Below the pieces are notes generated by a model, which saw only the letters and a program-made list of their open reading frames with translations, had not been told where the DNA came from and ran no database searches. Below are positions 41,503-50,421 of a stretch of 64,000 nucleotides of DNA, one piece after another. The translations under genes and the position numbers were made by a program. Numbering within the stretch: the stretch's first letter is position 1; every line of letters starts with the position of its first letter. Source of the DNA: Roseateles puraquae (GTDB lineage Bacteria; Pseudomonadota; Gammaproteobacteria; Burkholderiales; Burkholderiaceae_C); the NCBI RefSeq assembly GCF_002205845.1, contig NZ_NISI01000001.1, positions 930,001-994,000 on the forward strand, read 5' to 3'.

Positions 41503-42822
41503 ATGCGCCTTCTCTGGACCCTGGCCCTGCTGGCCGGCGCCTGCCACGCGCAGGTCAACACCGCACCGCTGCATCCCGCGACCTACGTGCATGCCGGCTG
41601 GGCACAGACCACCGGCGGCCAGGGCGGCAAGATCCTGCGCGTGACGACGCTCGCGTCCGATGGCCCCGGCAGCCTCAAGGCGGCGCTGGACACGCCGGGC
41701 CCGCGCATCATCGTGTTCGAGGTGGGCGGCGTCATCGACCTCGGCGGCAAGAGCTGGCCCCTGCGCGAAGGCCGCGTCACCATCGCCGGCCAGACCGCGC
41801 CGGACCCCGGCATCACGCTGGTGAAAGGCGAGCTGGAGGTGTTCGCCAAGGACGTGATCCTGCAGCACCTCACCATCCGCCCCGGCGCCTATGGCCGGCC
41901 CAAGCGCAGCGGCAACGACCACGACGCCTTCTCCACCGGCACCGGGGCCGAGCGCGTCATCGTCGACCACTGCACCTTCTCCTGGGCGACGGACGAAAAC
42001 CTCTCGGCCAGCGGCAAGCGCTTCGAGGGCGCCACACCCGACGACTGGCGCGCCGCGACCTCGCATGCCATCACCTTCAGCCACAACCTCGTCTACGAGG
42101 GCCTCGGCGAGGCGGTGCACCTGAAGGGCGAGCACAGCAAGGGCTCGCTGATCCACGACAACGTCACGCAAGTGCTGCTGCTGGGCAACGTCTACGCCTC
42201 CAACCGCGAGCGCAACGCGCTCTTCAAGGGCGGCGTGTGGGGTGCCATGGTCAACAACCTGATCTACAACCCCGGCTGGCGGGCGGTGCACTACAACCTG
42301 ATCGCCCACGAATGGCTGGGCCGCCCCTACCAGACCGGCAAGATCACGCTGGCCGGCAACGTCTACCGCGCCGGGCCCGGCACCGAGCGCAACCTGCCGC
42401 TGTTCACGCTGGGCGGCGTGGGCGATGTGCAGCTTTTCGAGCAGGACAACCTCGCGCTGGACCGCCAGGGCAACCCGCTGCCGCTCACGGGCCGCTACAC
42501 CAGCAGCCCGGCGCAGATCATCCCGGCGCGTGACCCCTACCTGCCGCCCGGCCTGAGCTGGCTGGCGCCGCGCGACGTGGAGCGGCTGCTGCCGCTGTAT
42601 GCCGGCGCACGGCCCTGGGCGCGCGACCCGCTGGACTTCAAGCAGCTCTCCGACATCGCCGAAGACCGCGGCCAGCTCATCAACGACGAGACCGAGAACA
42701 ACCCCGAAGGCCTGCCGCGCCGCAAGGCCACGCAGCGCGCCTTCGTCGAGGCCGACTGGAACCTGGCCGACATGAGCCCCAAGGCCGGCTGGATGTCGCT
42801 CTTCACGCAAGTCTCGAAATGA
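41503..42822 (+). CDS. Pectate lyase family protein (PL1-like), secreted
   Basis: A 439-residue protein with a signal peptide (MRLLWTLALLAGACHA) and a parallel beta-helix pectate-lyase domain: IIVFEVGGVIDLGGKSW, VTIAGQTAPDPGITL, VIVDHCTFSWATDENLS and GEHSKGSLIHDN. It cleaves polygalacturonate by beta-elimination outside the cytoplasm. It follows kdgK by 14 nt and overlaps the GH43 gene by 4 nt. A paralogue sits on the other strand at 50422-51774, with matching blocks such as GEHSKGSLIHDN and NALFKGG. Confidence 0.88.
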   Translation: MRLLWTLALLAGACHAQVNTAPLHPATYVHAGWAQTTGGQGGKILRVTTLASDGPGSLKAALDTPGPRIIVFEVGGVIDLGGKSWPLREGRVTIAGQTAPDPGITLVKGELEVFAKDVILQHLTIRPGAYGRPKRSGNDHDAFSTGTGAERVIVDHCTFSWATDENLSASGKRFEGATPDDWRAATSHAITFSHNLVYEGLGEAVHLKGEHSKGSLIHDNVTQVLLLGNVYASNRERNALFKGGVWGAMVNNLIYNPGWRAVHYNLIAHEWLGRPYQTGKITLAGNVYRAGPGTERNLPLFTLGGVGDVQLFEQDNLALDRQGNPLPLTGRYTSSPAQIIPARDPYLPPGLSWLAPRDVERLLPLYAGARPWARDPLDFKQLSDIAEDRGQLINDETENNPEGLPRRKATQRAFVEADWNLADMSPKAGWMSLFTQVSK

Positions 42823-44432
42823 GCCTGGCCCGCCGGCACCTGCTCGCCTTCGCGGGCGCACTGAGCCTGCCGGCCTCGGCACGGGCAGCCGCCGACTGTG
42901 CTGCGGCGCCCGGCCTGCCCTATTTGCCGCCCTGCACCCCCTGGCCGCAGGGCATCGAAGGGCAGCGCAAGGCCGACATGGGCGACGGCCGCTACCTCAA
43001 CCCCGTGTTGTCGGGCGACCGGCCGGACCCGACGGTGCTGAAGGACGGTGACGACTACTACCTCACCCACTCCAGCTTCGAAGCGGTGCCCGGCCTGCTC
43101 ATCTGGCGTTCGCGCGACCTCGTCAACTGGCAACCCATCGGCCCCGCCCTGCATGAGGCCGTGGGCAGCGTCTGGGCACCCGACCTGTGCAAGCACCAAG
43201 GCCGCTACTTCCTCTACCTGCCGGTGAAGGCGTCGCCCAACGACATCCTGGTGAGCTGGGCCGAGCGCATCGAGGGCCCGTGGTCCACACCGCAGCCGCT
43301 GGGCCTGCCGCGCCATATCGACCCGACCCATGTGGTCGACGACAACGGCGAGCGCTGGCTCTTCCTGTCGGGCGGCGACCGGGTGCGGCTGAGCGCTGAC
43401 GGCCTGCGCGTGGCCGGCCCGATCGAGCATGTCTACGACCCCTGGCGCTACCCGGACGACTGGGACGTCGAGAGCTTCTCGCCCGAGGGCCCGAAGATGC
43501 TGCGCCACGGCGGCTGGTGGCACATGCTGCTGGCGGTGGGCGGCACCGCCGGCCCGCCGACCGGGCATATGGTGATCGCCGCGCGCAGCCGCAGCCTTGC
43601 CGGCCCCTGGGAGCAGGCGCCGCACAACCCGCTGATGCGCACCCGCTCCACCCGCGAGCGCTGGTGGTCCCGCGGCCACGGCAGCCTGGTGCAGGGGCCG
43701 GCCGGTGACTGGTGGATGCTGTATCACGGCTACGAGAACAGCTTTCACACGCTTGGGCGGCAGATGCTGCTCGTGCCGGCGCGCTTCGGCAGCGACGGCT
43801 GGTTCCATGTCGACGCCGACGACGGCGCGCCGCTCCCCAAGCCCCGCGGCGGCCAGGCGCTGCCGCACGGGCAGCCGCTGTCCGACGCCTTCGACGGCGC
43901 GACGCTCAAGCCCCACTGGCAGTTCCTGAGCGGCAGCGGGCAGCGCGGCCGGGTGCGTGTGGCCGACGGGCAACTGCATCTGCTCGCCACGGGCGCCAAG
44001 GGGCCTGGCGACAGCCCGCCGCTGGGGTTCATCCAGGGCGACCCGGCCTTCGAGCTCACGCTGGACCTGGCCATCGACGATGGCGTGCAGGCCGGCCTCG
44101 TGATGTTCTACAGCCCGCGGCTGTACGCCGGCATGGGCGTGAACGCCAGCAGCTTGCAGCTGCACCGCTACGGCCAGGACATCCGCACCGTGCCCAAGCC
44201 CGCCGGCATCGGCACCCGGATGCAGCTGAGGCTGCGCTGCGTGCGGCACGTGCTCACCCTGTTCAGCCGGGCAGACGCGAGCCAGCCCTGGGCCAAGTTC
44301 CCGGTGCAGATGGACGTGTCCGGCTACCACCACAACACGGCAGGCGGCTTCGCCAGCCTGCGCCCGGCCGTCTATGCGGCGGGCCGCGGCGAAGCCCGCT
44401 TCTCGAACCTGCGCTATCGCGCCCTCGACTAG
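42819..44432 (+). CDS. Glycoside hydrolase family 43 protein with C-terminal beta-sandwich
   Basis: A 537-residue protein with a probable Tat-type or Sec signal (SLARRHLLAFAGALSLPASARA). The five-bladed GH43 propeller is marked by LSGDRPDPTVLKDGDDYYLTHSSFEAVPGL (catalytic base Asp in RPDP), VWAPDLCKHQGRYFLYL and DVESFSPEGPK (acid Glu). The C-terminal 190 residues (LSDAFDGATLKPHWQFLSG onwards) form a DUF1349-like sandwich as in GH43 enzymes with xylosidase or arabinofuranosidase activity. It probably removes arabinose or xylose side chains from pectin. It overlaps the pectate lyase gene by 4 nt. Confidence 0.85.
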   Translation: MSLARRHLLAFAGALSLPASARAAADCAAAPGLPYLPPCTPWPQGIEGQRKADMGDGRYLNPVLSGDRPDPTVLKDGDDYYLTHSSFEAVPGLLIWRSRDLVNWQPIGPALHEAVGSVWAPDLCKHQGRYFLYLPVKASPNDILVSWAERIEGPWSTPQPLGLPRHIDPTHVVDDNGERWLFLSGGDRVRLSADGLRVAGPIEHVYDPWRYPDDWDVESFSPEGPKMLRHGGWWHMLLAVGGTAGPPTGHMVIAARSRSLAGPWEQAPHNPLMRTRSTRERWWSRGHGSLVQGPAGDWWMLYHGYENSFHTLGRQMLLVPARFGSDGWFHVDADDGAPLPKPRGGQALPHGQPLSDAFDGATLKPHWQFLSGSGQRGRVRVADGQLHLLATGAKGPGDSPPLGFIQGDPAFELTLDLAIDDGVQAGLVMFYSPRLYAGMGVNASSLQLHRYGQDIRTVPKPAGIGTRMQLRLRCVRHVLTLFSRADASQPWAKFPVQMDVSGYHHNTAGGFASLRPAVYAAGRGEARFSNLRYRALD

Positions 44433-44441
44433 GAGACATGC

Positions 44442-45398
44442 ATGAAACCTCTGCTCGCCCTCGCGGCCTTGCTGGCCCTGCCCACGGCGCAAGCCCTGGA
44501 GCTGAAGTCCGCTGACGTGCACAACAGCGACGACTACCCCACCGTGGTCGCCGTGAAGCATCTCGGCCAGGTGCTTGCCAAGAGCAGCGGCGGCACGCTC
44601 AAGGTCAAGGTGTTCAACAAGGGTGCACTGGGCAGCGAGAAGGAGACGGTCGACCAGGTCAAGCTCGGCGCACTGGCCATGACGCGCGTCAACCTCGGGC
44701 AGCTCACGGCCATGTGCCCCAAGACGCTGGTGCCTGCCCTGCCCTTCCTGTTCCGCGACACCGCCCACATGCGCCGCGCCTTCGACGGCGCCCCCGGCGC
44801 CGAGATCCTGAAGGCCTGCGAGCACCAGGGCATGGTGGGCCTGGCGCTGTACGACTCCGGCGCCCGCTCCATCTATGCCCGCAAGCCGGTCAAGACGCTG
44901 GCCGACATGAAGGGCCTGAAGATCCGCGTGCAGCAGACCGACCTCTGGGTGGCCGCGATGAACGCGCTGGGCGCCAATCCGTCGCCCATGCCCATCGGCG
45001 AGGTCTACACCGGCCTGAAGACGAGCCTGATCGACGCCGCCGAGAACAACGTGCCCAGCTACGAGGGCTTCCGCCATTTCGAGGCGGCCAAGTTCTACAG
45101 CCGCACCGAGCATGCGATGACGCCTGACGCGCTGTTCATCAGCAAGAAGGTCTGGGACAAGCTCAAGCCCGAGCAGCAGGCGCAGCTGCGCGAGGCCGCC
45201 AAGGCCTCGGTGGTGGTGCAGCGCGAGCGCTGGGACGCGCAGGAAGCCAAGTCCCTGGCGACGGTCAAGGCGGCTGGCGCCGAGATCGTCCAGCCCAACC
45301 GCGAGGCCTTCCGCCAGGCGGTGCAGCCGGTGCTGGCCAAGTTCGTCAACACGCCGGAACTGCAGGCACTGGTCAAGTCCATCCAGGACACGAAATGA
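44442..45398 (+). CDS. TRAP transporter substrate-binding protein (DctP family)
   Basis: A 318-residue periplasmic binding protein with a signal peptide ([18 protein letters not shown]). The DctP domain has [86 protein letters not shown] and LLF-like strands; the Arg of GLKIRVQ is the usual carboxylate anchor. The partners DctQ and DctM follow. In this pectin locus the cargo is likely a uronate or unsaturated oligogalacturonide, an inference from position. Confidence 0.92.
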   Translation: MKPLLALAALLALPTAQALELKSADVHNSDDYPTVVAVKHLGQVLAKSSGGTLKVKVFNKGALGSEKETVDQVKLGALAMTRVNLGQLTAMCPKTLVPALPFLFRDTAHMRRAFDGAPGAEILKACEHQGMVGLALYDSGARSIYARKPVKTLADMKGLKIRVQQTDLWVAAMNALGANPSPMPIGEVYTGLKTSLIDAAENNVPSYEGFRHFEAAKFYSRTEHAMTPDALFISKKVWDKLKPEQQAQLREAAKASVVVQRERWDAQEAKSLATVKAAGAEIVQPNREAFRQAVQPVLAKFVNTPELQALVKSIQDTK

Positions 45399-45889
45399 AC
45401 GCCTACACCCGTTTCTGCGCGGCGCTGTCGCGCTGGTCGCTGCGCGCCGCCGTGCTGGGCCTGGTCACGCTCGTGATCTGCGTGCAATGGCAGGTGCTCG
45501 GCCGCTATCTGCTGAACGACTCTCCCACCTGGACCGAGCCCGTGGCCCTGCTGCTGGTGCTCTACATCACCGCGCTGGCCGTGGCCGTGGGCGTGCGCGA
45601 TGCCGGGCACCTGGGCATGGAGTCCATCGTCGCGCTGCTGCCGCGCGCAGCCCAGCGCGTGGCCGAGGCGCTCATCCACCTGTGCGTGATGGCCTTTGCA
45701 GTTCTGCTGGGCATGGCGGGCTGGGAATGGCTCTCGCTGAAGTGGGACGAGCCCAAGCCCATGCTCGGCGTGCCCGAAGGGCTGGACTACCTGCCGTTGG
45801 TGATTGCCGGCGTGCTCATCGTGCTGGTCTGCATCGAGCACCTCATTGCACTGTGGCGGGACACGCCGGTGCAAGAAGCCGGGGTTTGA
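45395..45889 (+). CDS. TRAP transporter small permease (DctQ family)
   Basis: A 164-residue membrane protein with four hydrophobic helices. [27 protein letters not shown] and [25 protein letters not shown] match the DctQ family. It forms a small subunit that pairs with DctM. It overlaps dctP by 4 nt and is followed by a 127-nt gap carrying a dispersed hairpin repeat before dctM. Confidence 0.9.
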   Translation: MNAYTRFCAALSRWSLRAAVLGLVTLVICVQWQVLGRYLLNDSPTWTEPVALLLVLYITALAVAVGVRDAGHLGMESIVALLPRAAQRVAEALIHLCVMAFAVLLGMAGWEWLSLKWDEPKPMLGVPEGLDYLPLVIAGVLIVLVCIEHLIALWRDTPVQEAGV

Positions 45890-45927
45890 CATGCGCTGGC
45901 TTGATGCCCACCCACTGAACAACACAG

Positions 45928-45987
45928 CCCCGGAGGCCCAGAGACGCGGAGGAAACCGATGTTCTCTGTGTCTCTGTGCCTCTGTGG
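45928..45987. repeat. Imperfect inverted repeat of the CAGAGACACAGAGG type
   Basis: Arms at 45928-45953 and 45962-45987 pair at 20 of 26 positions, with several of the rest G-U pairable in RNA, around an 8-nt loop. The right arm is close to that of the perfect repeat at 25323-25387. It lies between dctQ and dctM, after TTTGACATGCG. On the plus strand it is followed by CGTTTTTGAATTT, so unlike the other copy it could act as an intrinsic terminator and lower dctM expression. Confidence 0.85.
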
Positions 45988-46016
45988 CGTTTTTGAATTT
46001 GAGGAGCGCCTGAGCA

Positions 46017-47321
46017 ATGGAAGGCATGGAACTTTGGGTCATGTGCGGCAGCTTCGTGCTGCTGCTGTTGCTGGGCGTGCCGGTCGCCTTTGCCATCGGG
46101 CTGTCGTCGGTGGCCACGGCGTTCGCGGCCGACCTGCCGATGGCCATCGTCTTTCAGAAGATGGTGGGCGGCATGCAGGTGTTCAGCTTCCTGGCCATCC
46201 CGTTCTTCATCTTTGCGGGCGAGTTGATGCTGCACGGCGGCATCGCGGAGCGCATCGTGGTGTTCGCCAACCGGCTGGTGGGCCACGTGCGCGGCGGGCT
46301 GGGCATGAGCAACGTGGTCGGCTGCACGCTGTTCGGTGGCGTGGCGGGTTCGCCGCTGGCCGACGTGTCGGCCATGGGCTCGGTGATGATCCCGCTGATG
46401 AAGCGCCAGGGCTATGACGCCGACTACGCGGTCAACGTCACCACCCACGCCGCGCTGGTCGGCGCGCTGATGCCCACCTCGCACAACCTCATCATCTACG
46501 TGCTGGCCACCGCCGGCATCGCGGCGGTGAGCGTGTTCAACCTCATCCTGGCTGCGCTGCTGCCGGCGGTGCTGTTGACCGTGGCCAACCTGGTGGCGGC
46601 GTATGGCGTGGCGGTCAAGCGCGGCTACCCGACGAATGGCGCCTTCCCGGGCTGGGGCGCGGTGTTCTCGGCTTTCGTCGCTGCGCTGCCAGGCCTGCTG
46701 GTCATCGTCATCATCCTGGGCGGCATCCTGAGCGGCGTGTTCACGGCCACCGAGTCGGCCGCCACGGCCGTGTGCTGGGCGCTGATCGTCACGGGCGTGG
46801 CCTACAAGTCGCTGTCCTGGCGGGGCTTCCTGGCCGCCTGTGCCAAGGCCTGCAAGACGACCGGCGTGGTGCTGCTGCTGATCGGCATCTCGTCGGCCTT
46901 CGGCTACTTCATGGCGCTGTACGAGGTGCCGCAGAAGACGGGCGAATGGCTGGAGCAGATGAGCGGCAACCAGGCCTGGCTGATCTTCCTGTGGGTGAAC
47001 GTGCTGCTCTTCCTGCTCGGCACCTTCCTGGACATGGCCGCCACCATCCTGATCTGCACGCCGATCTTCCTGCCCATCTGCATGAAGGCCGGCATGGACC
47101 CCACGCAGTTCGGCATCGTGATGCTGCTGAACTGCGCCCTCGGCCTGAACACGCCGCCGGTGGGCAGCACGCAGTTCGTGGGCTGCGCGATCGGCGGGGT
47201 CAGCGTGGGCCAGGTGATGCGCTCCATCGCGCCGTTCTATGGCGCGCTGCTCGCCACGCTGCTGGCGGTGACCTACATCCCGGCGCTGTCGTTGGCGCTG
47301 CCGCGTTGGATCGGCGGCTGA
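46017..47321 (+). CDS. TRAP transporter large permease (DctM family)
   Basis: A 434-residue integral membrane protein with about 12 helices. Characteristic DctM parts include LLLLLGVPVAFAIGLSSVATAFAADLP, FLAIPFFIFAGELMLHGGIAERIVVFANRLVGHVRGGLGMSNVVGCTLFGGVAGSPLADVSAMGSVMIPLM and LNTPPVGSTQFVGCAIGGV. It drives substrate uptake with the sodium or proton gradient. It completes the kdgK-PL-GH43-TRAP operon. GAGGAG lies 10 nt before the ATG. Confidence 0.93.
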   Translation: MEGMELWVMCGSFVLLLLLGVPVAFAIGLSSVATAFAADLPMAIVFQKMVGGMQVFSFLAIPFFIFAGELMLHGGIAERIVVFANRLVGHVRGGLGMSNVVGCTLFGGVAGSPLADVSAMGSVMIPLMKRQGYDADYAVNVTTHAALVGALMPTSHNLIIYVLATAGIAAVSVFNLILAALLPAVLLTVANLVAAYGVAVKRGYPTNGAFPGWGAVFSAFVAALPGLLVIVIILGGILSGVFTATESAATAVCWALIVTGVAYKSLSWRGFLAACAKACKTTGVVLLLIGISSAFGYFMALYEVPQKTGEWLEQMSGNQAWLIFLWVNVLLFLLGTFLDMAATILICTPIFLPICMKAGMDPTQFGIVMLLNCALGLNTPPVGSTQFVGCAIGGVSVGQVMRSIAPFYGALLATLLAVTYIPALSLALPRWIGG

Positions 47322-47329
47322 CGTCCGGC

Positions 47330-48103
47330 TCAGGTGCTGGCGCCCGGGTAGCGGGCCAGCACCCGCTGCCATTCCGGCCGCTGGCGCGCACGCTGGATGG
47401 CCTGGTTGAGTCGCTTCACCAGGTCGGGCCGCAGCTGCAGCACATGCCGGCTGACGAAAAGGTGCACCGGGCTCACGGCCAGCTCCAGCACCACCTTCAG
47501 CGGCTCACCGGCCTGACGCTCGGCACGCTGCATCAGCGTGGTGGGGTCGTCGATGACGTAGTCCACCCGGTGACCGCGCAGGGCCGACAGCGTCAGGTCG
47601 TTGGCGTACAGCGGCACCATCAGGCTGGCCAGCTCCGGGTCTTCCAGGGCCTGGCGCACCGACGCCGGAAAGGTGACGCCGCGGATGAAGCCGATGCGCA
47701 GGTTGCGGCCTTTGAGGTCCGCCAGGCGCCGCACCGGCGCCGACTCGGGGCCGAGCGCGATGAGTGCCACCCGCTCCTGCCGGTAGGGCAGCGTGAACTC
47801 ACCCAGCGCCAGGCGCTCCGGAGACGGCGTGGCCGAGCCCATCAGGTCGAGTTCGCCCTGGCTGATGTCGGGCACCTGACGCGCCCATGGGCGGCGCGAC
47901 CACGACAGCTTCTCGCCCGCCTCCTGGGCAATCAGTTCGATCAACTCGACATCCAGCCCCTGCGGCTGCCCGTTCTCGCCCCGCACCTGGAAGGGCGGGT
48001 AGTCGCTCCAGGCTATGCGCAGAGCCGGCAGCCCCTGCGCCCGCGCCAGCACAGCCGGGCAAAGCAAGGCAAACAGGCAGGCATGGCGACGATCAACAAT
48101 CAC
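47330..48103 (-). CDS. Periplasmic substrate-binding protein (SBP_bac_3 type)
   Basis: A 257-residue binding protein with signal segment HACLFALLCPAVLARAQ, then LRIAWSDYPPFQVRGENGQPQGLDVELIELIAQ, the opening of the polar amino-acid binding fold, and GELDLMGSATPSPERLALGEFTLPYRQERVALIAL. It lacks ABC transporter partners nearby, so its role may be sensing. The start is a GTG at 48103. Its stop is 8 nt from the end of dctM, with which it converges. Confidence 0.75.
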   Translation of the reverse strand: MIVDRRHACLFALLCPAVLARAQGLPALRIAWSDYPPFQVRGENGQPQGLDVELIELIAQEAGEKLSWSRRPWARQVPDISQGELDLMGSATPSPERLALGEFTLPYRQERVALIALGPESAPVRRLADLKGRNLRIGFIRGVTFPASVRQALEDPELASLMVPLYANDLTLSALRGHRVDYVIDDPTTLMQRAERQAGEPLKVVLELAVSPVHLFVSRHVLQLRPDLVKRLNQAIQRARQRPEWQRVLARYPGAST

Positions 48104-48150
48104 CCGCGCACTGTCTCACAGCGCCTTTGCGCAGCCACTCCAGACTGACC

Positions 48151-49251
48151 ATGACACGCCTCGGCCGCCGCCAACTGATCACTGCCCTGGGCGCTTCAGC
48201 CTGGGTGGGCCTGGGCCGCACCGAGCCGCTGGACGAGACCCTCGCCGCCCTGCTGCGCCGCTACCAGCCGCGCCAGGCCTGGCGCGCCGACGGGGCCTGG
48301 CGCCCCCAGGCCCTGGCCACCGCGCAGCGGCTGATGCTGCGGCCCGGGGATGACGGCAGCGCCTTCGCGACGGAGGTGCTGGCCGAGCAGGACCGGGGCG
48401 ACCACCGCATACAACACCTGCAGCTGCGCGGCGCGCTCGGCGACCGCGTGCCCGCCCTCTTCCTGCAGCCCAAGGGCCCCGGGCCCCACCCTGCCGTGCT
48501 GGCCCTGCACGACCATGGCGCGCGCTTTGACATTGGCAAGGAGAAGCTGGTGCGGCCACTGGCCGCCAGCCCCGCCGCCGAGGCCTGGGCGCAGCGCTAC
48601 TTCGACGGCCGCTTCGTGGGCGAGGCGCTGGTGCAGGCCGGCTTCGCCGTGCTGGCCATCGACGCCCTGGGCTGGGGCGAACGCAGCCGTCCGGGCCTGG
48701 CCCGCGACGACCAGCAGGCGCTGGCCAACCACCTGATGCAGCTCGGCCACAGCTGGGCTGGCGTGATCGCGAGCGACGACCTGCGCGCCCACCGCTGGCT
48801 GCGCGAGCAGCCGGGCATCGCCCCGCGGCGCGTGGCGGTGCTGGGGTTCTCGATGGGGGCCTTCCGCGCCTGGCAGCTGGCCGCCGTCTGCAGCGAGGTG
48901 TCGGCCTGCGTGGCCGCCCACTGGATGTGCACCCGCGCGGGTCTGCTGCGCCCGGGCGAGCACACCCTGGTGGGCCAGTCGGCCTTCAGCATGGCCCATC
49001 CGGGCCTGGCGGCCGAACTCGACCACCCGGACGTGGCGGCGCTCATCGCGCCGCGCCCGCTGTTGCTGATGGGCTCCCCCGAGGACCGCCTGTTCCCCTG
49101 GGACGCCGTCCAGCAGGCCTGGGCGCGGCTGGCGCCGGCGTGGGAACCCGGCGGGGGCTTGCGCACACTCAGTCTGCCGGGGGGACACCGCTTTGGCCTG
49201 GACGCCCAGCAGGCCGCCACGGCCTGGCTGGCCATGCAGGCGACCGCCTGA
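48151..49251 (+). CDS. Alpha/beta hydrolase (dienelactone hydrolase/acetylesterase-like), exported
   Basis: A 366-residue hydrolase. It opens with RLGRRQLITALGASAWVGLG, a twin-arginine-like signal. The catalytic parts are VLALHDHGARFDIGKEKL (oxyanion side), GFSMGAF (nucleophilic Ser in GxSxG), MGSPEDRLFPWDAVQQAW (Asp region) and GGHRFG (His). It resembles esterases that deacylate sugars. Next to the pectin genes it could remove acetyl or methyl groups from pectin pieces, but this is inferred from position only. Confidence 0.72.
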   Translation: MTRLGRRQLITALGASAWVGLGRTEPLDETLAALLRRYQPRQAWRADGAWRPQALATAQRLMLRPGDDGSAFATEVLAEQDRGDHRIQHLQLRGALGDRVPALFLQPKGPGPHPAVLALHDHGARFDIGKEKLVRPLAASPAAEAWAQRYFDGRFVGEALVQAGFAVLAIDALGWGERSRPGLARDDQQALANHLMQLGHSWAGVIASDDLRAHRWLREQPGIAPRRVAVLGFSMGAFRAWQLAAVCSEVSACVAAHWMCTRAGLLRPGEHTLVGQSAFSMAHPGLAAELDHPDVAALIAPRPLLLMGSPEDRLFPWDAVQQAWARLAPAWEPGGGLRTLSLPGGHRFGLDAQQAATAWLAMQATA

Positions 49252-49324
49252 CATCCCCAGATGCACGATGGCGTGGCGCCCCAACCCGCGCCACACTTGC
49301 GCCATCGCCGGACTGACGCCTGCC

Positions 49325-49657
49325 ATGAACGAACTCCTCGCCGCCTACCGCTACACCACCAACAACCATGCCCAGATCGAGGGCAGCAAACTGTGCGGTT
49401 GCTGCCACTGCGTGCGGCTGTTCAAGCCCGAGGAAATCGTTGGCTGGACGGGCCTGACCGTGGAGAACATCGACGACCCCCAGGCCATTGCCGCGCAGAC
49501 CGCGATGTGCCCCTACTGCGGCAGCGAGGCGGTGCTCGGCGACGGCTGCGGATTCCCGATCAACGGCCATTTCCTGGCGCGCATGAACGAGGCCTGGTAC
49601 CAGGCCACACTCATCCGGCGCCCACCCAAGAAGCCGGCCAACGCGACCGGCGCCTGA
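49325..49657 (+). CDS. Cytoplasmic zinc-ribbon-like protein, function unknown
   Basis: A 110-residue protein with two cysteine pairs that could bind zinc: CGCCHC near residue 25 and CPYCGSEAVLG near 63. No signal or membrane segment. The family is a small uncharacterised protein type. It lies between the esterase and the CE12 gene, ending 9 nt before the latter's stop. Confidence 0.65.
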   Translation: MNELLAAYRYTTNNHAQIEGSKLCGCCHCVRLFKPEEIVGWTGLTVENIDDPQAIAAQTAMCPYCGSEAVLGDGCGFPINGHFLARMNEAWYQATLIRRPPKKPANATGA

Positions 49658-49666
49658 GCCAAGGCC

Positions 49667-50419
49667 TCAGGGCTGCAGCGTCTGGGCTGCGGCCAGCTCG
49701 GGCTTGAGGCGAACCAACCCGTCCAGCACCTGGCCTGAGAACAGGGCTGCGCCCTTGGGGCCGAGGTGGGTGCGGTCAAACCGCGGTGGCGCTTCGGCCA
49801 GGGTGTCGGCCCCGGCCTGGCCCATCGCAGCCACCGCCGCATGGCTGATGGCATTCAGGTCCAGCACCGGCACGCCCTGCTCGGCGCCGACCTTCAGGAT
49901 GGCCTCGGCCCAGGGGCGCAGGTCGTTGGGCAGCTCCCCGTCCTTGAAGGTCCGGCGGGTCAGCGGGGTGATCAGCACGACTTCGGCACCCGCGGCGCGC
50001 ACTTCCTTCACATAGCCGGCCATGTTGGGGCCGAACTCGGTGGCGAGGTCCGTCGAGCGGCCCGGCTTGCCGGGCTGGTCGTTGTGGCCGAACTGGATCA
50101 GCACCAGGGTCTTCTGCCGGCTGGTGCCTTCGTTGAGCAAGGCCATCACCGTGGACCACAGGCCCTCGGCGCGAAAACTCATGCTGGAGCGCCCGCCGCG
50201 GGCCAGGTTCAAGCAGGCCACCTGCTGCAGGCGCGCACACAAGGCATTGCCGTAGCCGCTGCGCGGCGCCATGGTGGAGTCGCCCACGAGGATGACGCGC
50301 GGGCCAGTGGCCACGTTGGCGGTGGTCTCGCCGCGCGGGGCGGAGGCCGCCGGCGACTGTGCGTGCGCAACGCTCGCGCAAGCGGCGGTCAGAAGGATCA
50401 GTGCAAGCCGTCGTTTCAT
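49667..50419 (-). CDS. Rhamnogalacturonan acetylesterase (CE12/GDSL family)
   Basis: A 250-residue secreted SGNH hydrolase. After a signal peptide (MKRRLALILLTAACASVAHA) it has the GDSTM block with nucleophile Ser48, the oxyanion residues of LARGGRS and FGHNDQPGKPG (Asn113), and the Asp215/His218 dyad in FDRTHLGPKG. These match CE12 rhamnogalacturonan acetylesterases, which deacetylate the pectin backbone. It follows the pectate lyase gene by 2 nt and ends the minus-strand pectin operon. Confidence 0.9.
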   Translation of the reverse strand: MKRRLALILLTAACASVAHAQSPAASAPRGETTANVATGPRVILVGDSTMAPRSGYGNALCARLQQVACLNLARGGRSSMSFRAEGLWSTVMALLNEGTSRQKTLVLIQFGHNDQPGKPGRSTDLATEFGPNMAGYVKEVRAAGAEVVLITPLTRRTFKDGELPNDLRPWAEAILKVGAEQGVPVLDLNAISHAAVAAMGQAGADTLAEAPPRFDRTHLGPKGAALFSGQVLDGLVRLKPELAAAQTLQP

Positions 50420-50421
50420 GG

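Noticed and set aside
42537-45113. An 858-codon minus-strand frame opposite the GH43 and DctP genes
   Set aside because: Antisense shadow; His/Val/Ala/Gly-rich composition of mirror frames and no domain.
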